A stretch of DNA of 64,000 nt from Coptis chinensis. Lineage: Eukaryota > Streptophyta > Magnoliopsida > Ranunculales > Ranunculaceae. The translations under genes and the position numbers were made by a program. Under the pieces are notes generated by a model. The model made no database searches. It saw only the letters and a program-made list of their open reading frames with translations, and was not told where the DNA came from. This document shows positions 35,226 to 49,100 of this stretch, one piece after another (position 1 is the first letter of the stretch; each line of letters begins with the position of its first letter). The stretch covers positions 59,851,501 to 59,915,500 of the forward strand of contig CM027377.1 of the NCBI GenBank assembly GCA_015680905.1, in the 5' to 3' direction.

Positions 35226-36531
35226 TCATAAGTACCCAAAATTGTGTTTTAAACCCCGCAGAGACATTACATTTGGGTCAATTACGTGTTTAATAAATGT
35301 AAATTAATTGTATTTTCATGTTTTCACAGGTTTCAATAGTCAATGATAAAATACACACAGAACCTGCGTTTTAGCATGAAATACAGCCGAATAAAGCTTG
35401 GACTTGAAATCTTCAGTATCAGCTCATTTAAAGCTCCAATCTGCCAGCAAAGCTCATGGACTCAGAAAACCATGAAACAAGTTGAAGAATCCAAACTTGA
35501 GTTCTTGAGCTAGCCAAAGGAGTCATGTTCGGGTCAAGACTTGGTCAAACTGACTTGTAACAGTCCGAAAATCAGTAGAAAGTTCAAATGGTGACATCTT
35601 TCGTCTCCTAACTCCGATTGAAGCATATGACCTGTCAAAATGATCAGCGCAAAAAACTCTACACAACGATATATTGCTTTTACAAAATGGACATATGGTT
35701 TGAAATCAGAGATAAAGCCAAGCACGTCACTATTCATCGAAGACAACGTAGATATTTTAGATTTTTTATTATTTAACTTTTTGTAAAGTCAAAAGATGAA
35801 TAGTTCCGAATAGTGTCAAATAATGTTGAATAGTGTCAAATAGTGATTACTATTCCTTAAAGTCAAAAAGTTGAATAGTGATCAAATCTCAGTCGTTGGA
35901 TCAGATTTCTGAGATTCGATCACGACCGTCCATTCAACTATAAATAGAAGGGTCTAGTTTTAGTTTTTCTCATGGAATGGTTAGCATTCCATCAGTAGGA
36001 GTAGAGTAGTTTACTGCTTTCCTAGTGTAATGAAGAATTTAATTTCCAATTTTTAATTAAAATGTTTTTAATTCAATTTTATTTTCTGTTAATTAGAATA
36101 AAACTTTAGTTATGTGATCTCAGAGCGAAAACTCTGCCCAAGTGAGAATTATATCCGTTTGGGGAGTTAATAAAACTCATTTGAGGGAGAATCTTCGTTG
36201 TTGGTTTGGTAAGTTGTTTAGGAAGAACAACTAGACCTATATCCTATCCCAAAATGATAGTTGGTGTAGTGTCTAGTTAGGGATCAAAGTGATGAGCTTA
36301 GAGATAAGTCATTGCTTTGGTTCCACTTGCTAGCATGTATGAGCTTAGAGATGAGCCATACATGTTAGGGATCAAGTTTTCTTCTATTAGACTTGTCTAT
36401 GAGTTCTAAGAAGAATAAAATGAACTTATCAAACAACAAAACTTATTAAAATCATTGAGATGAAATATTTTGCAATTTTATTGAAATGTGAACGAAATGA
36501 CAAACCCGACCGCTGTTTTACAGCTAGATCA
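35226..36531 (+). repeat. 5' LTR of element E
   Basis: Begins TCATAAGTACCC (TG changed to TC) and ends GCTAGATCA. TATA box TATAAATA at 35939-35946. Confidence 0.92.
35939..35946 (+). promoter_or_regulatory. TATA box in the 5' LTR of E
   Basis: CTATAAATAGAAGGG, kept in the 3' LTR at 41680-41687. Confidence 0.6.
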
Positions 36532-36532
36532 A

Positions 36533-36546
36533 CGGCGCCGCTGCGT
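36533..36546 (+). promoter_or_regulatory. primer-binding site of element E
   Basis: CGGCGCCGCTGCGT, one base after the LTR. It matches the TGGCGCCGCTGC form except at the first base and the end. Confidence 0.6.
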
Positions 36547-38780
36547 TTTCAGTAAAATTAGCAAAATAATTAATTTGATCATAACAAAATCAACCATTTT
36601 GTGGTTATGGGCCTGTTTTTGGGCCTTAAAAAAAAACGCACCCATCTTCTTCTCTTTCTCTTCTTCTTCAGCTCACTTTTCTTTCACCCCTCATTTTTTT
36701 TTCCCACTCCTTATCTTTCTCTTCTAATCATATGACTTCTTCACGATTTCCTCTTATTATAGGGGGTGCTGCTGCTTACACTTACAAGCCGAGGAGATGT
36801 TGCTGCCGATGAAGGACGGTGTTGTTGTTCGTGCTGATGGGTGTTGATGATGTTGTTTTGTGGTCAAGCTGAACAATGGTGGGGTGTTGTTGATTTGGCT
36901 GATGGTGGAGTTCGGTGCTGATTGGGAGTGATTCACGGCGTGGTATGATACTGATGGTTGTTGGTGACGAAGAAGGTGCTGTTTCGGTGGTTGTTGAAGT
37001 TGAAGTGTGAGAAGCTGACGGTGGTGGTGCTTTGTTTTGGTGCTGAAAGTTGGAAGTGCTCAGTGGTGACGGCTGTTGGTTCTAGTTGTTAGGATGCCGC
37101 TGATGGAAGGTGCTGGCGGTGTTCGCGATCGTGATGAAGGAGGCGATGGTTGTTGTTGCCACTGTTGGTTGTGATCATGGTGTTGGTTGATGTCGAGATG
37201 GGTGCCTGTAAATGTGTAGTGGTGGTGATGTCTGTGCTAGTAAATGTTGTATTGTGGGGGTGATAGTTGGTGGGGAGTTGGACGTGAAGATGGTTGGTCG
37301 TGCTGATTGGTAGCTGCTTGTTGTGGGTATACTGATGCCTGAGGAAGGAGACGGTCAGTTGGTGCTGGAAGTTGGAGGTCACGTTGAAAGGTGGTGATGT
37401 TTGAGTATTGAGGAGACGGGTGTTGGATTCGTGACTGGAGTAGAACATTGTTTGGTGGCGACGAAACATTTGACTGAAGTTGGCGATTGCTTGCTATGAT
37501 GATGAAACTGGTTGGGTTTGTTGAAGTTATAGTGACGGTGATAATACTGAGCAGGTGACCGAAGCAATTACTAAAAGTCTACGTGGGTAGTTGCGAGTGT
37601 TAACTTTGTGGTTGCACCTATCCGAAGCAATTAAAAAATAATAATAATAATAAAATGAATAATAAATTAATTAATTAATAATAATAATAATAATAATACG
37701 TAAATAATAAATAAATCAATAATAATATTGTGTGTGTGTGTTTAGGACTTACGCTTAAAAACCAAATGGACTTTGGACTAAATGACTTGGGGACTGCACC
37801 TAATGCCTAATCCCACATTTGATTGTACTGAACGCACAAGGACTGTGGACTCCGATTTTCATGTCCAAGCACCACACATTTTAAAAAAATAATAATAATA
37901 ATAATAAATTAGAATATAGAATTATTAGGTTTTTATTTTATTTTTTTACTTGTAATTTTGTTGTTTTTATTTTTTAAATATATTCGTGTAATCAAGCCTT
38001 CGAAGGCAAACTCTGTAACTTATTGGCCTTGTGCCATCATTTCGGCCTAGTTGTGGGCTTCTATATGTTTGTATATAATTTTCTAAAACAGGTGAGTGGT
38101 ATTGACCCCGACCTGTCAAACAGGTCAATGACCACTCAAGTCATCTTTGACCCAAGTGTGTGTAAGCACAACTTGGGAAGGTACGTTTTCTTTTATCTCT
38201 CCCTTGAATCTCTTGTCAAAGGGTTATATGCCATTTCCACACATGATTAGGCTACTTAAACGAAAATCAATTTTAGCCTTTTGGAAATGATATGATAGCA
38301 TGTTTAGAATTGTGATTTAACGTTAAGTTAATGCATGTTTATAACGTATGATTAGCAAACATGATTAGAATTCAAATTTTAGGAATGCTTAATAATTTTG
38401 CAAACCTGATCAACTTTAAACACATGCATGCATTTATATTGGGTACCTGAAACATACTTTTAGGGAATCTGCTACATACAAAAAAAAAAATTCTACCATC
38501 ACGGTAAATCAAAATGTAGACCAACCTATGAGTAACAAACCTTTACCCTTGCATACAAGAGATAAATAAATTATTCCCGTAGTTGAGAACAATCTTTCAA
38601 CTGAACATCTTCAAAATGCTACTTGTCCTATTTTACATAACTAAGCTTCCTGAAGGACAATTTCTGATGCATTTTTTTATCTCGACACGGGTGTGTAAAA
38701 ATACCATTTTTTTTGGGAGGTACTCGCTACACCCCCAAATCTTTCAACTATTACCTAATAGTTGATCCAGAAACATGCCG
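36547..38780 (+). other. element E interior, non-coding, with G/T-rich tract
   Basis: CT-rich at 36640-36730, then about 780 bp (36780-37560) with a strong excess of G and T on the plus strand (GTTGTTG, GGTGGTG words). It gives a His/Thr/Asn-rich open frame on the minus strand (37089-37567) that is a composition artefact. (AAT)n runs lie at 37640-37700 and 37890-37910. No protein domain is seen, and a small plus-strand ORF at 38023-38250 is unsupported. Confidence 0.6.
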
Positions 38781-40950
38781 CCCCGTTTTCATCTTGTTTG
38801 GGGGTGTGTATAGTCTAGGGGAATCTGACGTAAAAAGGGGCATGTACCTAGTCTCAGGAATCTGACTTAAAAATACTCAACATAAAGTCTTGAGAATCTG
38901 ACTTTAAATTACTCATTTTCGTTGCATTCAAGTAATGCCATAATAAGGTACCCGCGCCTTCTATTTGGAGGGATAGTTGTCAGCGTCGCTACCTTCGTCC
39001 AAATAACTCGTGTATTCCAATTTAGTACTTGATGGGTGGTAAGGTAATGTTTATCAACGACACAAGTTTATTTGTTCAACATATTAGTGAATAATATGTA
39101 TTTGCTAAATCATTCCACCATCTGGGTGCGAATGCCAAGGGTTTCTACAAACCCTTATATTTGATAAAAGTCTTAGGAATCTGACTATAAACGACCTAAA
39201 TTATTATGTCTATATATGTGTGTATTTTGGTTGTTTTTCTTGATTGGTGTGCTATTTTCAATTTTCTTATTGCATGCATTATGTAAGTTTTGTTATAGAG
39301 ATTCAGCCGAATTTTTGCTCACGTTTCTCAGGTAATTTCTTTCCCTATCTCTTTTGATACTTTGAGGACAAAGCATCTATCTGTTTGGGGGTGGGAGAGA
39401 AACATTTTGCAAAAATTAGGCACTTTTAGGTTATTTATTTTTCTTTAAAAAAAAAAAAAAAAAAATCAAAAAATCAAAAATTAGTTAGTCGTACTTAGTA
39501 ATAAAGGTCTTGTTTCCTTTTATGTGATGAAAATTGTCTAGAAATCTCACATTAGCATTAGAATTATGATTGGTTCTTAGAAATTTGTGTTAATACGTAT
39601 GCAATAGTTTTTATATCTTTTCATGAATATTCATGCAATGAGTGTCAATGACTGTACATAGCAGTAATTTTTTGGGACTCACGGTTAGAATACTTAAATT
39701 CCAAATCTAGTGAGAATCTAGCCAAAAAGCCTCAACATAAGTGTATCTGAGTAATGACCCAAGGATGAAGCAATTCCGAGTAGAAAGAAATCACACGTCC
39801 ACTTGTTTGATCACTATACCATATCCTAGGCGAGAATTTAGGCATTCTTTGGACCGATATAGCCAAATAAAAAAAAAAAAAAAAAAAAGATATATATATA
39901 TATATATTTCCCCTAGTTGTCCCCGTTGAGCCTTTATATTAGCCATTTTACTTTTCATCCATTATTTCCTTTCCCATATCCATATCTGACGAGCTCGAGA
40001 AATATGATGAAGAGCATAAACAAGAAGAGAAAGACCTATACAAATACGAAAATTCGTTCTATCAGTTGGCGCCGATTGATGAATCTAGTTAGCTGTGTCA
40101 AAACTAAGAAAAAAATAAATTCCATGAAAGAAAAAAAAAATTAAAATCAAAGTTATAAACTCCAAAAATAAAATCAAATGGAGTAGAAAAGCCAAAAAGG
40201 GCGAAGTATGGAACAGTTTTGAAACAGAATAACACTAGGTTTTCTCCAGTAATTATTTGAAGACCATATTTTCTCTAACTCATTGTTTTGTTATCCATTC
40301 CATTCCTTCTAAACCATTTCCTAAGCCCCGTAATACCTAATAAAAGTCCTCTAACTCAATTAGGATAGATTAGTGCGATAGTAAGTGGTAGACGTGATTG
40401 ATCGACCTCGGCTTCTGACGTCATTGAGAATGTGAGGAAATGTGTGCCCACCGCATTAACTTTGGAGTAAGCAAAACTTGAGTAAAAAATATGAGAGAAT
40501 TTGTGTTTCGACACATACCTGTGAGAACCTACTTAAGGACGCTCTCCAAAGGATCCAGAAACGGCCCTGCTTGTACATTTCATTGTAAAGTTCACTGCAT
40601 ACATATTCATATGTAGATGTTTTGATTATTGTACATTTATTAACGTAGGTTTCAAAGGAATTAATCTGCGTTCCCCGCTAGTGAGACGTATAGATATCTG
40701 ATATCTAATTTAGGGAACAAACCTTTGTTACTGAGTCGTTGTAGTATAGGTGAAGTTTGTGGGTATCTTCCCTAGAAAACTCTCATGAGGCTAAAACTTG
40801 TCCACTAGGGAATTCCTAGTGGTTTAAGGCCTTGTTGCATATGGTCAATGCAATCGCACTCTGCGAAATGAGAATTAGCTTAGGACTACACATTTTTTGC
40901 CACTTATCTATTTTAGTGTCTCTTCTTTGCTTGAGGACAAGCAAAGTGCT
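38781..40950 (+). other. element E 3' noncoding region with repeated motifs
   Basis: Four copies of AGTCTnnGGAATCTGACTTnAA (38811, 38850, 38884, 39167) and two PPT-like G-tracts (38796-38806 and 39361-39392). Poly(A) runs lie near 39440-39466 and 39870-39887. The dyad CCACTAGGG-AATT-CCTAGTGG is at 40802-40822. The second half aligns with the same regions of A and B. Confidence 0.7.
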
Positions 40951-40963
40951 GTTTGGGGGTGGT
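40951..40963 (+). promoter_or_regulatory. polypurine tract of element E
   Basis: GTTTGGGGGTGGT before the 3' LTR, after TTGAGGACAAGC. Confidence 0.88.
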
Positions 40964-42272
40964 TGATAAGTACCCAAAATTGTGTTTTAAACCCCGCAGA
41001 GACATTACATTTGGGTCAATTACGTGTTTAATAAATGTAAATTAATTGTATTTTCATGTTTTCACAGGTTTCAATAGTCAACGATAAAATACACACAGAA
41101 CCTGCGTTTTAGCATGAAATACAGCCGAATAAAGCTTGGACTTGAAATCTTCAGTATCAGCTCATTTAAAGCTCCAATCTGCCAGCAAAGCTCATGGACT
41201 CAAAAAACCATGAAACAAGTTGAATAATCCAAACTTGAGTTCTTGAGCTAGCCAAAGGAGTCATGTTCGGGTCAAGACTTGGTCAAACTGACTTGTAACA
41301 GTCCGAAAATCAGTAGAAAGTTCAAATGGTGACATCTTTCGTCTCCTAACTCCGATTGAAGCATATGACCTGTCAAAATGATCAGCGCAGAAAACTCTAC
41401 ACAACGATATATTACTTTTACAAAATGGACATATGGTTTGAAATCAGAGATAAAGCCAAGCACGTCACTATTCATCGAAGACAACGTAGATATTTTAGAT
41501 TTTTTATTATTTAACTTTTTGTAAAGTCAAAAGATGAATAGTTCCGAATAGTGTCAAATAATGTTGAATAGTGTCAAATAGTGATTACTATTCCTTAAAG
41601 TCAAAAAGTTGAATAGTGATCAAATCTCAGTCGTTGGATCAGATTTCTGAGATTCGATCCACGACTAAGTCCATTCAACTATAAATAGAAGGGTCTAGTT
41701 TTAGTTTTTCTCATGGAATGGTTAGCATTCCATCAGTAGGAGTAGAGTAATTTACTGCTTTCCTAGTGTAATGAAGAATTTAATTTCCAATTTTTAATTA
41801 AAATGTTTTTAATTCAATTTTATTTTCTGTTAATTAGAATAAAACTTTAGTTATGTGATCTCAGAGCGGAAACTCTGCCCAAGTGAGAATTATATCCGTT
41901 TGGGGAGTTAATAAAACTCATGTGAGGGAGAATCTTCGTTGTTGGTTTGGTAAGTTGTTTAAGAAGAACAACTAGACCTATATCCTATCCCAAAATGATA
42001 GTTGGTGTAGTGTCTAGTTAGGGATCAAAGTGATGAGCTTAGAGATAAGTCATTGCTTTGGTTCCACTTGCTAGCATGTATGAGCTTAGAGATGAGCCAT
42101 ACATGTTAGGGATCAAGTTTTCTTCTATTAGACTTGTCTATGAGTTCTAGGAAGAATAAAATGAACTTATCAAACAACAAAACTTATTAAAATCATTGAG
42201 ATGAAATATTTTGCAATTTTATTGAAATGTGAACGAAATGACAAACCCGACCACTGTTTTACAGCTAGATCA
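40964..42272 (+). repeat. 3' LTR of element E
   Basis: TGATAAGTACCC...GCTAGATCA, nearly identical to 35226-36531. Confidence 0.93.
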
Positions 42273-42310
42273 ACAGTCTTCCACTTAAAAACCGAACCTG
42301 CATAACAAAA

Positions 42311-42557
42311 TTTACACAACTTGCCTACATACAACATTTCCATCTTCCCAACAAATTCCAAAATGTACAATAAACTATCAAACATTGCAAAAAAAGATAA
42401 TAATAATAAAAAAAAAATACTTCCATTAATTTTTAATTTACACAGCTTGCCTACATACAACATTTTCATCTTCCCAACAAATTCCAAAATGTACAATAAA
42501 CTATAAAACATTGCAAAAAAAGATAATAATAATAATAAAAAACTTCCATTAATTTTT
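42311..42557. repeat. 126-bp tandem duplication in T1
   Basis: Two units with CTACATACAACATTT...CCAAAATGTACAATAAACTA and an (AAT)n tail. ORFs on both strands here are shadows of the repeat. Confidence 0.8.
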
Positions 42558-42646
42558 TGAGTGCACTAAGAAAACAAACTTCAAATTCCTTTTCATAAAT
42601 TAAAAAGGTAAGACTCATAAATTAAACTGGAGGGGTTCGAACATAG

Positions 42647-43110
42647 CTAAAACTCATCCTCATTCGCTTCCAACTGAAACACCCCATTTTCCTGGATGAA
42701 CTTAATAATATTGAGTCGAACACCATCAAGTTCATCTTGCGTGTATGTCTCCTTCAGTTCTAAATTTGTTATCTAGATGAGTCAAAGTACAACATGTGGA
42801 GTTACTATATAAGAATAAGGCGAAGTCGTTGAGCCAAATAAAGTGTTTGTCAAAACTTTCGAATACCTTATTTTCAAATGATCCAGTTGAACAAGTTTCT
42901 ACTAAACTTCATTGTATAATACCCACACTCTATGCCACCTGGTTGATATGGGCCCTAACATATAGACTCACAACATATGTAAACATATACTTTTCAAAGA
43001 AAAAGACAATAATGTGTAGGATTTGTTTACCTTGATCTTGTCCCACTTCAGGGAACTCGTTTCCCATCAACCCTTTGCAATGTGAGGATCGGCACTTCAC
43101 AATAAGATAA
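42647..43110 (-). other. possible 3' exons of an unrecognised gene inside T1
   Basis: A plausible terminal exon at 42647-42772 reads ITNLELKETYTQDELDGVRL and ends VFQLEANEDEF with a stop, after an AG acceptor. A second exon-like block near 43035-43100 (HCKGLMGNEFPEVGQDQ) ends at a GT donor (GTAAAC). The phases I tried do not join these two blocks directly. Other exon-like segments occur on the minus strand near 43690-43760 (GGHGRKEAAGVQSGQ) and 44710-44850 (VGVAVYPCAVNKRGL). This could be a decayed transposase gene or captured host exons. Confidence 0.3.
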
Positions 43111-46100
43111 ATGCAAAACATTTAATTCACAAGGTTTAGAGACAACCAATAGAAACTAAGCTACGTTCTATTAAGCGAAACATGATTCACTCCCACATAG
43201 TTTGTACATACAGGTTTTCACCTCACACATGGCTGCCAAGAGGTTTGAGAATAGATGCATTGAAAGAGAATCGAAGAAACTAGAAAGATTAAAGAAAAAC
43301 ACCACCAGGTAATAGGGGTAAACAAGTAGGTCCCTCATCAGACGATTTACTCCATCCATAAATTAACATTTTTTTATGGTAAGAATGATCAATGATAATC
43401 ATCAACTTGACACATTATGAAACAAAAAGGAATAAGGTGGTTCGTAGTATCTTCAAAACAAAATTAATATGAATGGAAAACCAGGAAAAAAAATATCAAT
43501 CATTTACTTCCTAAGTTGCACTGCAATAAAAAAAAGTAATATCAGAGAGGGTGTCCTTACCGGAGAGTTGATGTAGCTTGCCCCTTGCCCAAAAGATCCA
43601 CGATGAGTGAGTGTGTGAAATACAATTACCCGTATTTACAACAACTCTTTAAATCCCAAAAGACCATTGAAATGTAATAATACCTGGGAACTTTGACCCG
43701 ATTGAACTCCAGCAGCCTCTTTTCTACCATGACCACCCTTCACAGATCATTTGCTATCACCCTGTCGAAATTGCAATTCCTCAAATAAATTAAATATCAT
43801 GTAGAAAATTTAGCTACAATTGACAAGTCACGAGAATGGATCAAGCTACTTTGTAGTGTCCTCTCCATTTTCAAGTAGAGAGAACGAGAGAGAGAGAGAG
43901 AGAGGGGGGGGGGGGGGGGGGTTACCAAGTCCAACATTTTTTTTTTTTGTATTATGTAAGACAACCTTGCAAGAAACCCAAAGAAAATGACGTAGCCGGC
44001 TTTGGAATATATGTTGTTTCATTTTTTTATGTTTCAAAAGAAAAGTAATCTGAGGGATAAATAAATTCCATAGTCTCTAACAAGTAGATAGATTCAAAAG
44101 AATAAAAAACACAATGTAATGAGAAATATTTGATTTTTCTGTTTCTCCAGGATCAAGCTTATATGTTGAGAGCAATGAACCGCTTATAGGATCAACACAG
44201 CAAATGTCAGACGAACTAAAATAAGAACCCACCTCAGTCCTCATCAAAAGCAATAACCTGCTTTCATTGTGATACAGAACCTTGCGGAGGGGGGGGTGCC
44301 TCCAAGATGGAATTTCAGCACATTAAGCCTTACTGTGGACCATCTCCACCTGTAGCACGACACAAATAGGATCAATGACACACATAATTATATAAATAAT
44401 GAAGATGACTGATACTCACTAGATTTAACAAAAAAAACTTTTCATTGTCTATCTTAATTTACACATTTGAACTAAGAATTTGCAATTACCATTTAAGAAG
44501 TTCATAAAATACAAGATGAGAACATAACTACATAACTTTAATGGTTACATACTAATTAGCCACCAATTACAGATGAACCATACATTGGAACATAAGAATC
44601 ACCACTCATGTTGTAGTTCCACATCTATTTCCTATAAAAAAAACAAAATATTACACTACAAAAAAAAACAAAAAGGCCTTGATATTGGAAGATTAAGATC
44701 AAGTTTGAAGACTTACTCTATTAATCCTCTTTTGTTGACGGCACAAGGATAAACTGCAACTCCAACTATATTCCGGCCAATTAATCTCACTCGATGCTCT
44801 TCGATTCCCGTTTCTAGGCCGGTCTTTCCTCGCATTCGCAAACTTCCTTCATAGATCATACAAAATATAAAAAATCCATGTTCTTAATTAGGCTTCACAA
44901 CTTAAATTAATATAATCAAGACCAAGTCTCAAAATTTGATCAAACTTTTCTATCCTAAGTCATAAATTTACAATCAATGACCAAGAAACAAAAATATACA
45001 TCAAACTAAACTAACAAGAGACAACAAAGAGTTTAATCACAAAGCAAGTACTATGGAAATTAATACCAATCTATTTGAGTTTGATTCAGTAAATACATAG
45101 TGAAGTGTATGTGTTGCAAAGATCAAGATCTCTTGTTCCATCATCACACTTGATGACTATCACTTGCATTGGTGGAAACAACAGTTAAAAGAACACAAAC
45201 TCCAAGACTACAATAAGAAAATAAAATAACGACAGTGATTACCATGCCAAACAAAAATAAAATAAGCAGGAAAAGTGTAACGCCTCCAAATCCAACTCAT
45301 ATCTCAAGGACATGGAGATGTATCTCGAGGACTTACTCATCCAAATCCAACTCATATCTCGCTAATAAACTTGTGTGATGATTACTAACTAAGAAACTAG
45401 ATTTTAAAGTTCCTATGGTTCCAAACAATAATTCTAGAATGGTACAAAATAGCCAAGCTTCATACTTCATACAATTTCAAGTCCTAGGCTGCTATAGGCC
45501 ATCTGTTGGGCTGCTGCAGGCCACCCCAGACTAGTTCTAGGCTCTAACAGGTCGGCTGCGAGGCCATTTCCGACCCCATGCGCAGCCATTCCTTTTACTT
45601 CTCTGACATGTTGTTCACTAAGTATGCATATTACTTCCTTCATAAACCAAAAAGCAGCACCACCATAGACACTAAAAATCCAGTTTAGCAAGGACAGCAA
45701 CAATAAATTCAAGAAACCATAGACAAATCTAATTATTTTATACATACTAGACCACAATCATCAACCATTATACACCACAATCATCAAACAACGATTGCCT
45801 AAAGTAAGAAACACCCATTAAACTATAGCTTGTAACCTTTATAATTAGTAAGGCACCAAGAAGGCATCTCGATGTACTTATGTTACTAAAGAAGGCTTGC
45901 GCTATTTTAACATCAAGTGCCCTCACAAACGACATCTAGATGCAAAGACTACAAAACACCCTGTCGTCAATCGACCATCTTCTCCATCCTAGACCTCAAC
46001 AAGATGAATAAAAAACCCCATTAACACCAAGTCTGCAAGTTACACAGCCTGCAACACGAAGTCTAGAAGGTTGAATCTAAGTCCTTGGAAATTGGCTGCA

Positions 46101-49100
46101 GCATGGGTTCAACGAATTTATTGCTCATGTCAAAACTTTCATGAAGTGATAGAGCTTAGTATGTAGGAAAAAAAACGAATAAAGTGAACCTAACAAACCA
46201 AACCAGATCTAAAACACATCCACTCTAAAAAAAAGGGTTATATTAACAACCAAGAGTGACAAAAAAATAATGATCACATATGCTTTGAGGGACATATAAT
46301 ATAAGAAAAGCGGGAGGAGTATAATGAAACTCTGCCCATGTCGGTCGTATTCAAATTTTCCTTTTATGTCGGCTTTCCGTGCCTCATTGCTCATCATTGA
46401 CCTTTGGATTAATGCTCATCCCACGCAGATGTGTGTAATTGATTTATAGCAAAATTGATTGGTCCCAATGAAGGAATAAGTAGATAACTATGTCAATTGC
46501 AAGAATGCCCCATCAGCTCAACTATATGTATTGCCTACAACTCTAGCTATGACCTACTACTACTTGTTCAATACACCTTGTTGTTACTGCCAATGACCTA
46601 CTGTTGCTTATTTTGATTGATAAGTGTCTGCTAAAATTGTAGTGTGTATTGGTTATGATTGTGTAAAGTGAGAGACTAGTGAGTGTGTGCATGTGTACTG
46701 CCAAGTGTGTGTTGTTAGTGTGAGTGAGTGTGTGCCTTATTTTGTTGTGAAGTGAGTATGCTGATTCGTAGAATGTTGTCGTGAGAAGTTAGTATATATA
46801 TGGTCTATTTGAGTGCATTGAGTGGGTGCAGTGGGATGATTGGCATCACACACTCTTGCACCAGTTAACAATGCCCACAATTATCCCACTACACACACAA
46901 GAAAAGTTCAAGTGCAATATGAACCTTCTTACATGTACAAAGGATCATGCCATGGAAAAATGACTCAATAATCCATCATAGACACACACACACACAAGTC
47001 TAGACCTAGAGAGTAGTGACTACCTTCCTACCATGGACACAAAGCAAGCCTGACAACACATCAAGCACGAGCAACACATACATGGACTAAAGTAGCTAAG
47101 GACACAAAGCATGCCTAATATTTAGAAAGAATAACTATCATAAAATAACTAAAAGCAGAAAGATGTAACACAAAAGTGCTTTCCCCACACCTGGTGGTAC
47201 ATAAAGAATGACTCTTTCTCACAGTCATGGTAATAAATATGGTCAGATTCGCGGCTACTACAAAATACAGAAGGGTCTTGTAAGGATAACTAGAACATCA
47301 AGTCCAGGTGAAATTATCTTTGGAGGAGAAACCCCAAGACTCTAACTGGCAACTCGATAACCTGAGGAGATAAAAACAGTGGACAGAAAAATTAATCAAA
47401 CATTGACACAATCACACCCAAAACATGTATTTGCTGTGACGAGGACTAAGACATAGTACCAATCATAGCATATCATAGCATATGACTGCCTATAATATAC
47501 GTATTAGAAAACTGAACGAGTAAAAATTGTAAGAACACCAACCTATTGATCTCATTATTTGATCGATACACTACAAAGTAAGCTATATGAGATATTTCAA
47601 CTGCCATTATCAATATCATCCTCTCCCGGAACCAAGCAGGCAGGTGATACACCATACCAGCATTGCCCATACAAAACTGGTTTTGTTAGTTGAGAAATCA
47701 ATGGTCTTTCACGTCTCGTAAGTGACATTCTAGTTCCCTATAGAAAGGACATTTTATCATTCTTAGATCTATTCCAGAGAAGGTCATTTGGTCATTCTTA
47801 GAAGTAGTCCAATAATTCAATTACGTAAGGTAATCCTAAATGATCTAACCTTAAAGGCCAAAGGCATAACTAAACATGCAATCACAAACAATCACAATGT
47901 AGTTAACTAAAGATGAATTGCAGAGAAAAATATATATTTCAGATTTCATCTCCACAAAAAAAAAAAAAAAAAAAAAAAAAAGAAAACAACAATACCATAG
48001 CATGAGGCTAACCAAGTCTGTTTACATTATATGTCGATAATGAGGTGTACAGCGTATTCAGCAGCAGCAAAAAAGTAGATAACTTTAAAGCTAGAGATGT
48101 GTCAGTCAAAAAGAAAGGTCAAGATATGTAGTGCATCATTGACTAGCCACAAGGTTTTCATTGAACCATCATTCACTTGTTCAAGTGGTAACTGTGAAAG
48201 CAATATTCACTATCATTTAAATAAAAGAAACACTTTTCCTTCAGGAGTTCAGGACCTCCACTCACTCATTAAGAGAGTACTTTTCTTATCTTGTTTTCTT
48301 GGCAATAACTTAGATGGTTAGTTTGGAATGAACGTCAGTTTCAGCCCTATTTTGAATGCCAATCAATTGGTTTAACTAGATACCCTGCACCATACATATT
48401 AGTATATTACAATACTCAACTACATGAATTATTCACAAAACCCCCGCCCAAAATTCGAACCTTATCACCAATCTAGTTAATACCTTTGCAATTCTGATTT
48501 TTAACAACCAACAACAACAAACTATAGCTTTCAATGCTATAATTCCACACAAAGTTAATTTTCCCAATTCAACAGACCAAATGAAATCCTAAATTCAGTT
48601 ACCGAACGTTAAATTAAGACTTTTCTTACTGAAAATCTCAAATATTGATGTTTGAAGAAAACTATACATTTATTGGTCTTTAAAATAGATATGGGGAGTA
48701 ATAAAGCCCCAACTTGTTGAAACTACACTTTAAAAACTTTTAAGTCACATCATGCGGTTCTTTGCAAAACTTTAGCAGGATGGTTAAACGTTAGTCGTGT
48801 CACAACTTATGTAATATGAGGTTATTCAACGGTAAATTAGTAGCCGTAGCCCTTCAAATTTGGTCTTGATTTTGAAATTTAAAATTAATTGTTCACAAAA
48901 TAGGTATTCAATCAAGTAAACACAATTTAGGTATTACCATTAACAATGCACCAAGTGTTGATGGAGTGTTTTTCACAATTTTTTTTTTTTTTTTTTGGCT
49001 GTTATTTGATTTCCAATTTTCCATAGAAATCAACTCACTTATTGCATTTTCCAAAGATACACATTTCATTATTTGGACTTTTGACCTGACAAATCAATTA

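Larger units (their letters stand above)
35226..42272 (+). mobile_element. Element E: non-coding LTR element (large retrotransposon derivative)
   Basis: LTRs are 35226-36531 and 40964-42272, only about 1% different by eye, making this the youngest insertion. It has a primer site and PPT of the Athila type. The 4.4-kb interior has no gag, pol, ORF X or ORF Y. Its 3' half matches the 3' noncoding regions of A, B and C, so it is a deletion or replacement derivative of the same lineage that relies on others for all proteins. Confidence 0.92.

Noticed and set aside
37089..37567. Minus-strand His/Thr/Asn-rich ORFs
   Set aside because: Product of the G/T-rich composition of element E; no start context or conservation.
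42170..42511. 113-aa minus-strand ORF with an internal repeat
   Set aside because: Spans the E LTR boundary and the 126-bp tandem duplication.
43887..43921. (GA)n and (G)n run as a regulatory or CRISPR-like array
   Set aside because: Simple microsatellite with no spacer structure.
45467..45757. 96-aa hydrophobic minus-strand ORF
   Set aside because: No homology recognised and no splice context; isolated in T1.
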